Shown: piece by piece, positions 37,042-53,322 of the stretch
Position numbering within the stretch: the first letter of the stretch is position 1
Layout of the letters: every line of letters starts with the position of its first letter
Assembly: GCA_011634665.1 (NCBI GenBank)
Contig: WAEK01000003.1
Location: 2,921,001 to 2,985,000, forward strand
DNA from: Mortierella sp. BCC40632
Lineage: Eukaryota > Mortierellomycota > Mortierellomycetes > Mortierellales > Mortierellaceae
Direction of reading: 5' to 3'
DNA: 64,000 nucleotides
Notes under the pieces: model-generated
Databases searched by the model: none
Seen by the model: the letters and a program-made list of their open reading frames with translations, nothing else
What the model was told of the DNA's origin: nothing
Made by a program: the position numbers and the translations under genes

Positions 37042-37465
37042 ATGACCGTAATCAAGGTCGCCGAATCTCTCGGCCGGATGTTTTACATCGTCTCACCAAA
37101 GGCCACCGTCTTTGCCACAGAAAACGAGGTCCCACCCTATGTTGCGGATGCAACCCCCTGGTTCATCTTCTTTATCGTGGCCGAGATCCTATACTACATC
37201 TTCAAGGACAAGGGCAGGGCTTTCCGGCCACATGATGGCAAATGGGAACAAGGCAAATATCGGATGAACGATATGATCGGTTCCTTGGGTGCCGGGTCCA
37301 TCCAGCAAATGTCACGCTTCTTCCTCGGAAGTCTTCAGATGGTCACCTACAACTATGTCTGGGAGCATTACAGGATCGAGTCCATCGCATTTGATACCTT
37401 TAAACTATCTACCTGGATCGGATGCTTCATCGGAGTCGGTAAGGGGATCTTTTTGAACTTGGCGC

Positions 37466-37498
<33 letters not shown>

Positions 37499-39039
37499 GT
37501 GTGCATCCTTGAGCACTTTGTATTTCCCATGTGTGTCTCTCTTTCTCACCACCCTCATTTCATTCCTTCGCTGCTGTTCGGACAATGATTGACCTTCCGT
37601 GGAACGTTGAACAGACTTTGCTTACTATTGGGTAAGGATCCGATCTCCTGACCGGAGTAGTTGTATGCATGGTGCTCTGAGTGTACCAAAAAGGAGCCGA
37701 TGGTGGCGGTGTTTCTAAGCAACCCTCTTTTTTTTTTTTCTGGCTCTTGTCTTTGCTTTTATAGTTTCACCGAGCTGCGCATGAGGTGAACATCTTTTGG
37801 GCGGGTCACTCTGTTCACCATAGCAGGTTAGTGAAGCACATACCGTCTTTACTTTTCACCGGTTTCTTTGCTCGGCAATCAGCCTAACAAAAAATCTATA
37901 TATATATTTTTTTCTTCTCCTCGGATCATGGTCGTCATTAGTGAGATGTACAATGTCACAACAGCGTTGCGTCAATCGTTGGTGCAGACATATGCCTCCT
38001 TCATCTTCAACATCCCTCTCGCACTTGTGTTCTCTCCATCTCAGTTCGCTGTCCACTCACAACTGAACCTTCTCTACCAGTTCTGGATTCACACCGGTAT
38101 GAGGATTCTGCTCATGATGCCATTCTCTTCTTGAAAAGTAATGAAAATCACGGCTTTATTCTAACAAACCCTTCCTGTAATATCTCTCTTCTTCCTCCTT
38201 TGATAGAGATTGTCCCACGTCTTGGATTCCTGGAGTACATCATTAACACTCCTAGTGCTCATCGTCTTCACCATGGCAGGAACCGATACTGCATCGATAA
38301 AAACTATGCTGGTACCCTCATCATCTGGGATCGCCTCTTTGGTACCTATGCCGATGAACGTGTTTACCCAGTGGTTGCCACCAAGGAAGAAGAAGAACCC
38401 GTCGCCTACGGTCTCACGCACCCAATCAACACTTTTGATCCGCTCGAGATTCAGTTTGGTCATTTCAAGCACATCTGGAGGACATTGTTGATCACCCCTG
38501 GATTCACAAACAAGTTGAAGGTTGTGTTCTATGGACCAGGCTGGCATCCAGGTGTTCCTCGTACGGGTCTCTTGGAGGAAATCCCAGAGGTAGACCTCAA
38601 GAACCCTCCCAAGAAATACGACCCAATCCTGCCCTCCAAGTTCAACTACTATGTGGCCTTCCATTTCGCTATCGTGACCGTGGTCGGAAGTGGACTTTTG
38701 GCTGAGGGTTTCAAGATTTTGCCTCTCTGGCAAACTCAGGCAATTTCGATCGCGTTTTTGGTCTCTTTGGTCTCTTTGGCCAAGATTTTGGATGCAAAAT
38801 CCTATGGATTGAAGGTCGAATTGGTCAGGACATTGGCCGTCTTTTTCGGAGCCGAGTTTGTTGCAAGGTCTGGATACTATCAACAAACTTATTGGGAGCG
38901 GAGAGGAACTTTGATTGTGGCGGACACATTCTTTGTGAGTAGTTTGTTCCTGGGCTGGAACATTTACAAACTTGGCTCTAATTGGGTCCAAGGTACACCC
39001 AGGACAGAGAGTAAGGCAAACAAAGCCAAGACCCTCTGA
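37042..39039 (+). CDS. alkylglycerol monooxygenase-like membrane di-iron hydroxylase (fatty acid hydroxylase superfamily)
   Basis: Five exons (37042-37438, 37615-37631, 37765-37826, 37942-38096, 38207-39039) give 487 residues, close to animal AGMO/TMEM195 (about 445). The three histidine clusters of the superfamily are present: HRAAH (140-144), HSVHH (153-157) and HRLHHGRNRYCIDKNYAG (from 229). The last is the AGMO signature. Several hydrophobic segments fit an integral ER protein. Animal AGMO cleaves ether lipids using tetrahydrobiopterin; Mortierella is known to contain tetrahydrobiopterin and phenylalanine hydroxylase, so a true AGMO is plausible. The 17-nt second exon encodes DFAYYW (first residue shared) just before the first His cluster. 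The long polar/hydrophobic C-terminal region after about residue 330 is less typical. The reaction is inferred by homology. Confidence 0.9.
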
Positions 39040-39552
39040 TGACTGGGGTCCTCGAGTGACTATTTTCCCCTCCCTTTTCTATTGGCACAATGCCTTCCCA
39101 AGACTCATGATTTCCTTCCTTCCCTCCCTCACCCCCCTTCTTGGACACCTTCAATTCAATAAATTGCACAAATATGTTTTTCTCAACCTACAAATGGAGC
39201 ACCCCTTGGTTACTCCATCGTTCTAGTCATTTCAACGGTATTGAGGTGTAGATGTAAGATGTTGTCATTCCCTATCCACAATATTTGGTGGCGGATAAAA
39301 TTCCATGGTGCCAATACCACGATAGAATAAACCTAGACCAGACATGTCACCACTTTATATATTCTCCAAGCAATTACCGACTCGAATCCATAATCTTCAA
39401 CCATACAGAATAGTGATAGAGACACAACATCTCAGAAAATACACAAGTCAATAGAAAGACAGTTCTTTCATGGCCTCCAGGGCCAAGTCAGGAATGGATC
39501 ATAGGAGTGTCATGAAGGGGGGGGGGGGTATTGTCGATTTTATTGTGGACCT

Positions 39553-39584
<32 letters not shown>

Positions 39585-39621
39585 CGGTGTTATAGGCGAG
39601 ATGCGAATTGATAAACTGTTT
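39040..39621. other. convergent 3' flanks of the monooxygenase and BSD genes
   Basis: Contains a run of 12 G (about 39519-39530) and a poly(A) run (39554-39583), which is T-rich downstream of the BSD gene in its own sense. No gene is seen. Confidence 0.6.
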
Positions 39622-41494
39622 TTATGCAGCTTCGACGTAATCCTTGAGCTCATTTTGCAACTCCTTTTCCCAATCGCCCACATCGACATCAGCATCATCA
39701 TCGTCAGCACTAGTGCCATTGCCTCCGATAGAGACACTCGATGAAAGCTGCTTCTCGAGCCATGCATCTATATCATTCATTCATAAACAAACATACATAC
39801 AAACAAACAAAAACCATAAGTCAATACACGTGTTGAGATGAGGGAAGGTACAAGGAATTTGTTTTTGTCCAAGTAAGTCGAAAAGAGAAGTATCAAGCAG
39901 TCGTAGCAAGGTTACCTGGATCTTCATCCTGATCGGGCATCTCTGCCTCAAACAAAGTTTCTACCTTGACCTCCTCCTTCTTTGTCACCACCGTTGCTGT
40001 CGCTGCCGTCGCTGCCGCTGCCGCTCCCACCACTGTCGCTGCTGCAGCCTTGCTGGAAGCAGTCTTGGTCGGGTTTCGGGTCGACTTGAGTTGAGGAGTC
40101 TCGATATCATCCTTTCCAAAATAGATATTGTATCCCAATGCCGAGTTCACAGAGAGGGTCCGACCATGTGCTCTAATTCCACTGATCCGTTTACTACCGT
40201 CTCCTTCCTCGCCACTGTCCTGACTTCCACGATGGCCAGGACCGAAGCTTGTTAATGAGGGTGAGCCCTCGATATTGGAGAGGGCCACTTGCTTGAGCAA
40301 TGAGACTCTATAAAAATAGTTTCGCCAGAAAATAAGTTCTTCTACCTCTCGTGGGACAAGGTAGAACCGCATCTTTTCCAGATTGGGGTCGGCCTTGAGA
40401 GTGGCGATGGCCATGGACGAGTAGGCATTCATGTCAAAGACAAAGTCGGTTCCTGGAGGAGGTGGAAGTAGAAAGTTGCGTTTATCCTAGAGGCACGAAA
40501 AGAGGAGAAGAGGAAGGATAGTACAGAGAAGAGTGAGAATGCCATACCACAATCAGAGAGTGAGTAAACAAAGGAAAAAAAAAAATTAAAGGGGGGGGAG
40601 GGAGTGTAGCATGTTTTTGTTCATTTACCTTGGACAAGCTAAGGATACGAGCCTTGAATTGGTCTTCATCTGGCAATCCTTCCCACGCGGGCAAGGCCAC
40701 TATCCAATGGGTTCATTACCACCGGACAAAAGAAACAACAGCAATAACGAGATGGGTGTATTTTTAAAAATCTTGTCAGGTCTCTTGTGGGTCAAACATC
40801 ATCGGATATCCAAATTCTCCTTCTACACACACACACACTCTCTCTCTCTCTCTCTAAAAAAAAAAAAAAAAAAAAAAAACATACCAGTTCCTTGGTGAGG
40901 CACAACAGTGTCGACTTTCTTTTGCTTCATAAACTCTTCGTGTTCCTTCTGGAGTCCTTGCGTGACATTGGCACTGACGCGTTGGGCAGCACTGCTGATC
41001 GATCGGAACGCTGAGACACCCCAATCCTTTGTCGTATTGGCCAATTGTTCCGTATTGGTTTTAAAGGTTGGTGACTTGGCTGCTGTCGCGGCGGCCGTGG
41101 CGGCTGCGGCGCCTGAAAGCAAAGTCGAAGACAACTTTCCTTGCATGGACGAGAAAAAGCCCGATGTGTTGATTTTGGGGGCATTGCTGGCAACGTTGCT
41201 AAAGCTGGAAAATACGGAAGATGCGAGCGTGGGTGGAGACGAAGTAGTGGATGGGGTCGTGGAGTCCGTGTTGGCCTTGGTGGGTGAAGAAGGCTTGACT
41301 GATGCAACGGCTGGATCCGTGGGAGACTTGGGGCCTGCTTCTGTTGATTCGGCAGAGGTAGTTGTCTCCTTTGGATCGGATACAGTAGGTTGAGAATCAG
41401 TTGCTTGTTGCACTGGTCCTGGGGCCGTTGTCGTAGGCACTCCTGGGCCCGCAGCGGAGGTTTCTGTGGGTGCAGGAGAACTGGTAGAACTCAT
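39622..41494 (-). CDS. BSD-domain protein (SYAP1/Dos2-like)
   Basis: Four exons on the minus strand (41494-40885, 40699-40629, 40486-39916, 39767-39622) give 465 residues. The first about 150 residues are Ser/Thr/Pro-rich and disordered, followed by an amphipathic helical region (TNTEQLANTTKDWGVSAF..., about 160-200). The conserved core starts VALPAWEGLPDE and continues through PPPPGTDFVFD to a BSD domain (about 236-295) with the hallmark FYLVPREVEELIFWRNYFYRV. The C-terminal part is Ala/Thr-rich and acidic and ends with DWEKELQNELKDYVEAA. Relatives include human SYAP1 and fission yeast Dos2; SYAP1 has been linked to mTORC2-Akt signalling. The exact role here is unknown. It is transcribed divergently from the NDR kinase. 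Confidence 0.88.
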
Positions 41495-42560
41495 AGTGTG
41501 TGAGGAGGCGTAGTTAATAATAGATAAAGGTGGCAAAGAGAGGAAGAGGGAGAAAAAGAGAGAAAAGTCGAGGAGGAAGGACTGGACAGGTTGGGAAATG
41601 AAAAGAGCGATGGCAAGCTTGTTGTCCTTCTCCTCTGCAATGATGGCGGTTGTTCCTTTGTTCCTGAGCTGGAAAGAGATGGAGAGAAGAAAAGGTCCAT
41701 CCATGAACAGCGGAGAGTGAGTAAGAGCGAGAACGAGCGCGAGAACGGGTGGCTTGTGGAGAGGACAGTCTCTTTGTTCTCTCTTCTCTCTCTCTGGAAA
41801 TTCGCACACAGCAGCAACAGGTGGTTGAATCGCACAGGTGCCTGAACGGTCGTCTGTGCCGCACCTGCGGCAGATGTGGAGGATGAGCGGCATTGGGCCT
41901 GCAGGGTAGTGCAGCTCAATGGTTATGTGCCTGCTTGCTCGAACAAGAGATGCATCCCTGTGCAGACTGGGACATCATGATTTCCATTCGCATCCTCACT
42001 TGGCCGCTCCCCTTCATCTCATTCCCAGACCTGCGGGGGGTTGCGCCCTGGCCTCTACTCTCTCTCTCTCTCTTTATGTGATGAGCCATTCAGTCCAAGC
42101 GCGCGAGTGCCCTGTGTGTGTTGTGTGTGTGTGTCTGTGTGCGTGCGTCTTGCGCTCGCTCTGGTTCGCTTCACTGCCCCTGACCACGACAACTCTTTGG
42201 TCTAATTCCATTCCCATTCCATCGGTCTATCCATCCATCTCTCTCTTTCTCATCCTCTTTTCTCCCTTTCTTCTCTTTCTCTTTCTCTTTCATTCCCTTT
42301 CCTTTCATCATCTCTCTCATCCTCCACCTACCTCCTCCATACTCTCTCACCTATCCCTCCCCCTCTTATCGCGTCCTTCTCCTTCATACAACTTCGAGTC
42401 GTTGGCGTCGTTGTGTTCCCAGCGGAGACCCTTTCTCTCTGTTCGGAGATTTCACGCCCTGTTGTTTATCCACGTTCACTCTCACTCTCGCACTTACTCT
42501 CACTCACTCTCTCCCAGGCCAGTCTCGCCATTGCTATTGTCATAGCCATTGCTATTGTCG
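41495..42560. promoter_or_regulatory. divergent promoter region between the BSD gene and NDR kinase
   Basis: About 1.07 kb. The half next to the BSD gene is GA-rich and the half next to the kinase is CT-rich, so each gene has a pyrimidine-rich leader in its own sense. No TATA box is evident. Confidence 0.5.
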
Positions 42561-46118
<3,558 letters not shown>

Positions 46119-46963
46119 AACGAAAGGAGAGGAGAGAGGAGGACGTCTCTCTCTCTCACGCTCTTGCTCTCTCTCTACCCCCCTCACAGGCACAGGGAAA
46201 CATATCTTGTTATTTCGCCAAGGAAGAGGGAGTACGGTGTAGATCGATACCACCACTATTACATAACAAAAAAAAAAAAAAAAGAGTATATAGTTAGGCT
46301 TTTATATCTCCTCCTCGCCACTTTTCTTCACTTGGCAAAACAGATAAAAAGGGAACAACATTATAAAGAAATGAAGCTAAAGGAGGATTGTAATCGATCA
46401 ACCATTGTTTTGTTTAGTTGTACACACTCACGCAACCTCTCTCTCTCTCTCTCTCCTCACACACACACACACACACACACCACATGTTCATGTTCGCGTT
46501 GCCAATGAACCTAGCCTGAAAAAAAAAAAAGTTTTAGCCCTTTTTTTTTTTTTTTTTTGTTGGATACCGAGACTATCCCATCAAGGTAGAGCTTTTGATG
46601 AAAGCCCACCTTGTTCTTAGTGCGATAGTTATGTTGCCGTTACTATTGTTTTTGTGATACACCTTTCATTATATTAGATCAAAAAGAAGAAAGAAAAAAA
46701 GAAAGAAAGAAAAAAAAAAAAAAAAAAAAAGTGTAATGAATCTGTTTATATGGATTATATCTTTTTTTTTATGCCCCACCGAACAGAAAATGCACGATAC
46801 TCCAAAAAAAAAAAAAATAATGAAAAAGACTAGTGTAATTGAATGAACGAATAGCAAGAGAAAACATACAAATAAAGGATCCTTCTCCTTCTCTCACCCT
46901 CCCTTTCTTCAAAGAGAATGGACGAGTGGAAAATGAGAAAGAAAGAGAGAGAAAAAGCAAAAA
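46119..46963. other. convergent 3' flanks of NDR kinase and kelch genes
   Basis: Holds CT and CA repeats (about 46438-46481) and several A and T runs. No coding sequence is supported. Confidence 0.6.
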
Positions 46964-49385
46964 TTAAAACATGTAGTCGTTCTTGCCCTGGCTCCGGCTA
47001 CGTCCGTGACCACCAGAAGAAGGAGTCCGGCCTCCCAGACGAGCACCTCCACTACGGTGGCTACCGTGGTTGTCATTGTAGTATCCATCATTCGATCCAT
47101 GTTGAGCACCTTGCAAGTCATGGTGTGGGTACGACATTTCATACTCATCCATCACCTTGCGCTGTTGTTGCTCCACATAACGCTTACGCTCCGCAAGGTT
47201 GGCTCCTCCTCCACCTCCACCACCTCCATAAGTCTGGCTGCTCGTGTCCGACAACTCATACTCGACCACGGATGCATTCTTGCTGTTCTTGCGACCGAGC
47301 GAATGAGCATTGCTATCGCCATAGTATGGGTTGTTGCGTGCATCAGCATCGCTCTTGTACCGAGGGTGATGTGTCTGGTCCAAATCCCGATCGTCATCCA
47401 CGTAGGCATCAGGAGCACGGATCGTGAAGGATCTTCCCAACTTGTTCTTGTCATAATCTCCACCCAAAGCCGTGGTCGATTCCATACCATTGCCATGACG
47501 CTGGCTCTTGGAGGGAGGTCCGTCATGACGGCGATTCCGGTGTCGGTAAAAGAGGAAACCAGCCAAGGCCAAGACCACCACGGCAGCCACCGAAGCGCCG
47601 GCGATGGCACCGACGTTGCTCTTGGAACCACCACCATTGTTGCGACTACCATTGCCCTCGGTAAAGGTACCATCTCCGTTAGGGTGACGGTAGTTGGGAT
47701 CACTGGGGTTGTTCGAGGTTTCTATTGATCATCCAAAACAGCAACAAGAGTGATTAAAAATAAAAGGTGTGAGTAAGAAAGAAACGAAATAAAAATAGGA
47801 GGAAGGATTCTCTAGTTGCGGAGGAAATTATTAGGCAGGCGTTGAATTGAGAGTCACTTACTGGGAGGCTCATTAGGAGACTTGTTTATAACCTCGACTG
47901 GGGGAAGAGCAACTCCAGAGACCCATGCACCGCTCGAAATGTTATAGGTCGCAATGGTGTTCAGGTTTGAATCAAAGCCTGCGCCGCTCTGACCTAATAT
48001 GTCAGACAGGGGTAGTGAAGAGATGAGATATTAGCCAGGGCCATGTGTATAAATTGTATGTGTACAACAGTAAAAAAAAAAAAAAAGGGGGGGGGAGGGA
48101 GGGGAAGGGAAGAGCTATGGAATGGTCTTGAATGAGCTAGGTCATCTCGCAGGTGCAGTACGACCAAACAAGAGACATGTCGTAAGCATAATTTAGAGGA
48201 CAACCAATCCTCTTTCTCTTGAACAATTTGTTCAGCTTGTTGTTGTTGTTTTTTAGGGGGGATAACAACAAAGTGTGCGCCTTCTTAATCTGCGCGACGC
48301 CTTTTTCTTGGAATGAGATGACATCAAGACCAGTGTCCTTCCTCCGAGAGTAATTTCTGATCAGGTTGAAATCCACTTACCGAAAATGTGCATGATCATG
48401 GAGTTTCCAAGGAGGACAGAGGCGTGGAAAGCGCGAGCGTCGATGCCTGTAGCATTAAGTTTCTTCCAGGTCCAGGCGGGAGCATTGGTATCCACCGAGA
48501 ACATATCACTGAGAGCAATCGAAGAAAAGGACGACTTGCCGCCATACACATAAATAACTCCTTTGCCATCGTTAACAGCAGTGTGTCCAAAGCGTGCTTG
48601 GGGTGGCTCTCCAGTGATTTCTCTACGATTTCATGAAGATAATGGAATGATTAGATATCTTTTCTTCACTCGCCAGAAAAACTCCAATCTAAGAAAGGTC
48701 ATTACCGTTGTGTCCAGTTGCCATTGGCAAAAACCGAAGCAATGTTCAACCCCCGGGTAGCTCCATCAACGCCAACTCCACCCAAGACGACAGTGCCTTT
48801 GATAGCGTCGGAATATGTTGCGGTGTGATACTGAAGTGGAGGAGTCATATTCAGGTCATTTCTCCATGTAAGAGATGTCGTGAGCATCAGGACATCGTTT
48901 GAGGGAGAGAGTCCCGTTGAGTTATCAGCGCCATACGAGCCGCCAACAATGAAAGCACGGTCATCGGCGACCGAGACTGCCATGGCACCTCTGTTACGAA
49001 CCGAGTCCTTAATATCGGTCAGAGGGACAGAGGTATAATTGTTGGGATTGAACTTGTCGCAGGTCATCTTTGTGCTACCACCGTGCAACGTCCCGCAGAC
49101 GACAAGACTTCCACCTCCTTCAACTGCAATACCAAAATCGCGTGCTGTGAACTTGCTTAAGGCTGTATGGTCGAGCACACGAGAGATGTTGAGGTTGGTG
49201 CCAGGCCCGCTGCCGAGGAGGATCGCGTAGGCCGTATTTCGGGCTGTATTCTGGTTCGATTGACCGCCCTGGATAAAGATGGTGTTCTCGACGAGCGTTG
49301 CTGTGTGTCCAATGGTACCGACAAGATTCTGTGCGGTTGCCGAGGCCGCCAGAGCCAAGAGTGGCAAGACTGTGGCCACCTTCAT
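46964..49385 (-). CDS. kelch-repeat membrane protein with signal peptide
   Basis: Four exons on the minus strand (49385-48706, 48622-48381, 47993-47862, 47721-46964) give 603 residues. Residues 1-18 are a clear signal peptide (MKVATVLPLLALAASATA). The ectodomain (about 20-335) has repeated kelch blades ending in GG pairs (FIQGG, FIVGGSYG, VVLGGVG, IYVYGG) with several N-glycosylation sequons. A Gly/Ser/Asn-rich stalk leads to one membrane helix (about 389-410), then FYRHRNRRH and a roughly 190-residue cytosolic tail rich in charged residues, Gly repeats and Tyr. This is a single-pass surface receptor-like or cell-wall-facing protein; the ligand is unknown. Its 5' leader is strongly CT-rich in sense. 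Confidence 0.88.
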
Positions 49386-52029
49386 TTGAGTGAGAGGTAT
49401 GCCTTTTGGTATATGGAGTGTGTGGAGGAAGTGGAGATATTACAAGGAGATATGCAAGAGATGGTGAAAGGAAGAGGAGGGGAGTGGATAGGATGGATGA
49501 TGGTCTATGATGCGGATGGAGGATGAGATGAGGTGAGGTGAGATGGAGGGGATGAGATGAAATGAGGAAAGAGAGAAAGAGAAAGAGAGAAAGAGAGTAA
49601 AGTGAGCAAGAGAAAGTAAGAGAGAAAGAGAGAGCGCATCGGAGGCAAGGGGCGAGAGAGAGAGAGAGAGAGAGCAGTGACCGAGACAAACGCGGCGGAC
49701 AGGGGACAAAGGGCCGACAAGGAGAGAGAAGAGCGAGAAGGAAGAGGAGGGGGGCACGCAACAACGCATGCAGAAATTAGAGTTGGCAGACAGACAAGGA
49801 AGAAGAGAGAGAGAACGGGATTAGCGAAACGGGTACGACGGACATATTTCTCAACCATACAGGGGAGAAAGTGAGATAAAAAAAAAATAAAAAAAGGGCG
49901 GTTGCAGGCCATTATTATTTCAGCAGCTAAGCATCCCAAGAGAGTAGAGAGAGAGAGAGATTGCCAGCCATAGTGCAAGTGAGCATTATTGCTCCGAGGA
50001 AAACCCCATCATCTTGCTTCGTCCCTTCCTCGGTCCACCTCGTCCCTCCCCCCCCCCCAATCCCAACAACCCTCTTCCACGCCACCTCTCTTCACCACTC
50101 TTTCTTCTCATCAAGGACATCAACCCGCTTGTCCAGACAAATCATAGAGGTGTCCCTCTCCCCGCCAGAATATCGACCCAGAAGGTATGGGCGTCGGAGC
50201 ATGGTACTTTGTTGTTAATGTCACACAGGCCTGGGCGAGGGGAACAGGAATAGAGTGTTCTTTTCTTCCTCTTCTTCTCTGTTGCTACTGAGGGTTGCAC
50301 CGCACTACTTGTACTGCTCAAAACTCGGGTTTCCTTTCGTTTACTAGAAGAATAACCAGAAAGGATGAATGGGACCCAGAGCCAGCAGGTACAAAGACAG
50401 AGCGTGTGTTTGTGTGTATGGATAGAATTGAAGAGGTATTTGCATGAAGAAGCAGGGTGGAGGGGACAAGGAGGAAGTGTAATAGGAGGAGGAGTAGTAG
50501 GAAGAAGGAAGGGCGAGAGAGCGTGCAGTCGTCGAAGCAGGGGTCAGTTGGGAGACAGAAGGACGCTGCAATAAGTCATGGATGCGGCTGCATCCCAGGA
50601 GGCAAATGGAAGGTGGAGGAGGGGGTGGTGATAGTGGTGGTGATAGTGGAGTTGATAGAAATGGATGGTGATGGTGGTGGTCCCTTACCCTGGATGGGGG
50701 TTTCAGTGCTTGCTTAGCTGCATTCGTCTATTAAAAGAACCAGCAGAGCTTCGAAGCAGCAGCAGCAAGAAGGAGGAGGGTGTGTGGATAAAAAGGACAA
50801 GAAAGGCGGGAGAGAAAGAGAAAGAAAGAGGGTGTAAGCAAAGAGAGAAAGAAGAAAATTTAAAGAAAAGCACCGATTGTTTGTCATTTCTACCCAGAAG
50901 AGTGCTAACCAGAGGTGCTTGTCGTCGTCGTTTGGCGTCGCCGTCTCGTGCCAGAGGTACTCAAAAGAGGCCAGCTGAGTGGCAGGGCGAGGAATGGGAG
51001 GGAATAAGAGGACAGGCCTTGCAATTAGTCCAGGTACTCCGTTCCTGAGATTTCGGCTGAACACCTTTTTACCTCCACGCTATACCTGAAAAGACCCGCT
51101 TGTTGTCTAAGCGGAATATGAGAGCACCTGTCGGTCTCTTGGTGGTAAACCCCCTTCTCCCACCTCATCGGACGGGGATTGTCCAAGGCGATGAGCAATT
51201 AAACCAAAGCGTCTGAGCACCGAGTCTCTGCACTCCCTTGTCACTACTTGCAACCAGCAACGAAGGTCACGGCAGAGTCCGAGCGGGAGGAACCAAAGCA
51301 CCCCACTATCCACCATCACTGCCCAGTTCTCGTATCCGTTCAAAACAAGACCCCAGGCCATCCTCTCGGACTATTTGTCCGTAGGCGCATTGAGCTTGAA
51401 CATTGAGGATCTTGGCTGTCTATGTGTTCCAGTACTACAGACCATATAAGCCCTGGAGTGTCCATGTATCTTTCTTTATTTTTTTGACCACACACACACA
51501 GCGCGAGTCGTGTCCCGCACCTGCGCCTTCGCTGTTGTTATTGTTATTGTTATTGTTGTGAATTGGGCTCGGTTACACATGCATCGAGAACGAACGAGAG
51601 CTCTTTTTTTTTTTTTTTTTTTTCCTGGGCCACGCCCCCTGCCTGCTTTTGCCAAAAACTTTTCTTTTTTTTTTTTTTTTTTTTATCTCCACCCCTCAAC
51701 CGTCGTCCCACACTCGATCTCTTCATGCTTCTCTGGGTGTTCCATCGTTGCCTGTCGGAACGATGCATTTGTGCCGCTGCAGACCCGTTTTTGCCTTCCC
51801 TAAAGATGCATATACATGGCTCAGGTACACCCTATGATCGTTCCATTGTGCCCAGGAATACTGCCATTAGCCAAAAGAGCAGCATTGGTGATATTAATGC
51901 ATGGTGATACGCTTATTGGTTCTTGCAAGAACATGATTGTTGACACTCCTTGCGCCTTTTACTTTATTACACACTCGACAAGCTATTTGATCAACAGCTG
52001 CCAGAGCTCCACCCTCCTCCTTGAGATAA
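49386..52029. other. 2.6-kb intergenic region
   Basis: 49.4-49.75 kb is GA-rich (CT in the kelch gene sense). 50.0-51.5 kb has CT-rich, GA-rich and GGT-rich parts and an unrecognised 84-codon minus frame at 51107-51361. Two T runs lie at about 51604-51623 and 51665-51684. No gene is supported. Confidence 0.5.
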
Positions 52030-53291
52030 CTAACGACGCTTGACGACTTGGATCTAAAAGAAAAAAGAAACTCGATGTCAATTCGGTTTCTACTTGGCTC
52101 TCAAAACAGACAACTCAATGGCACACGATGTCACCCCTTGAGCTAATATCCTAAACAGTTCGACAAGATAGTCTTACCACGTCCTCATTCTCGACCAAGT
52201 GGCTCAATCCTACACGTTGAGGGTTATGCTTTGTAGAACGGCCCCAAACCAGGGCATATTTGAACTCTGATACCAGTGACCTGTGAATAGCATGACACTA
52301 TTGAAGGAAGGGAAAGTTAACCAGGAGAGCGGAACAAAGAAAGAAAGAAAAAAATGATGTGCCAGACTACTTTGCCTCTCGTTCCTGCGCACGCGCTCTC
52401 TCTCTCTCTCTCTCTCTCCCCTTCTCCCCCCTTAAAACGCTTCGCCACCGTTTTACTCTTGGAAATCTGATACATACCACATGCTCGATCGTGGACCCTG
52501 AACGGATAATCAATCCACCATCAAAGTCTGGGAATTCTCCTCTCCTCTTTGTATAGACACGCAACAATCTCAAGTTCTTCCAGATGGTCTCAATCAAGAA
52601 ATCCAGGTTCAGGTTCATCTCACAACTAATCACAACCGTATTGGGTGTACGCGCCAACTGGTCTACTTGCTCCAGTGAAATTGAATCAATCTTGTTATAA
52701 CACTATCATCAAAGAAAGGGCCAAACTCGTTAGATATTTCATTTTTACTGGATACACTATAGCGGCATGAGATGGGGGGAGCAGAGTCTTTCACTCTATG
52801 TGAGCCTCTCCAGGGACTTGGGAACTCATGAGAACTTACGTAAAGAGCGCGGATGTATCTACGGTTACCAAGGACAACATCAATAAACTGTTCTACCGTG
52901 ATATCTTCACGAATAAGAACATCGGCATTAAAGATTTCTGATTTCGCCACCAAGTGAAAAAAGGAAAAAAAAAAAATGCGGATGCATCAGTAAAGAACGC
53001 TTTTACAAATCATACAACGATAGAAACTCAAAAAGAACCTTTCCCTCATCTCCCGAGTCAAGAAGCCATACTGTAGTCGTGCAAAATTGACTGAACCATT
53101 CTTTCCGTCAATGTCGAGAGTTGGCATGTCGCATTGAAGCTGATACCACCACCGTTCTTGACCTATTGGTAATCACGTATGTATAACCCGAGTTCCCGAG
53201 TTTAGTCAGAACCATTTCCTTTCCCCGTTTTCTTGGTTGATCCTAACGATTGACCAAAGCAAAGCACAATATGCAATGTGCTGAAAGAAAG

Positions 53292-53322
<31 letters not shown>

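Noticed and set aside
42118..42150. GT-rich tract as a telomeric repeat
   Set aside because: It is a simple TGTGTG microsatellite with no telomere unit.
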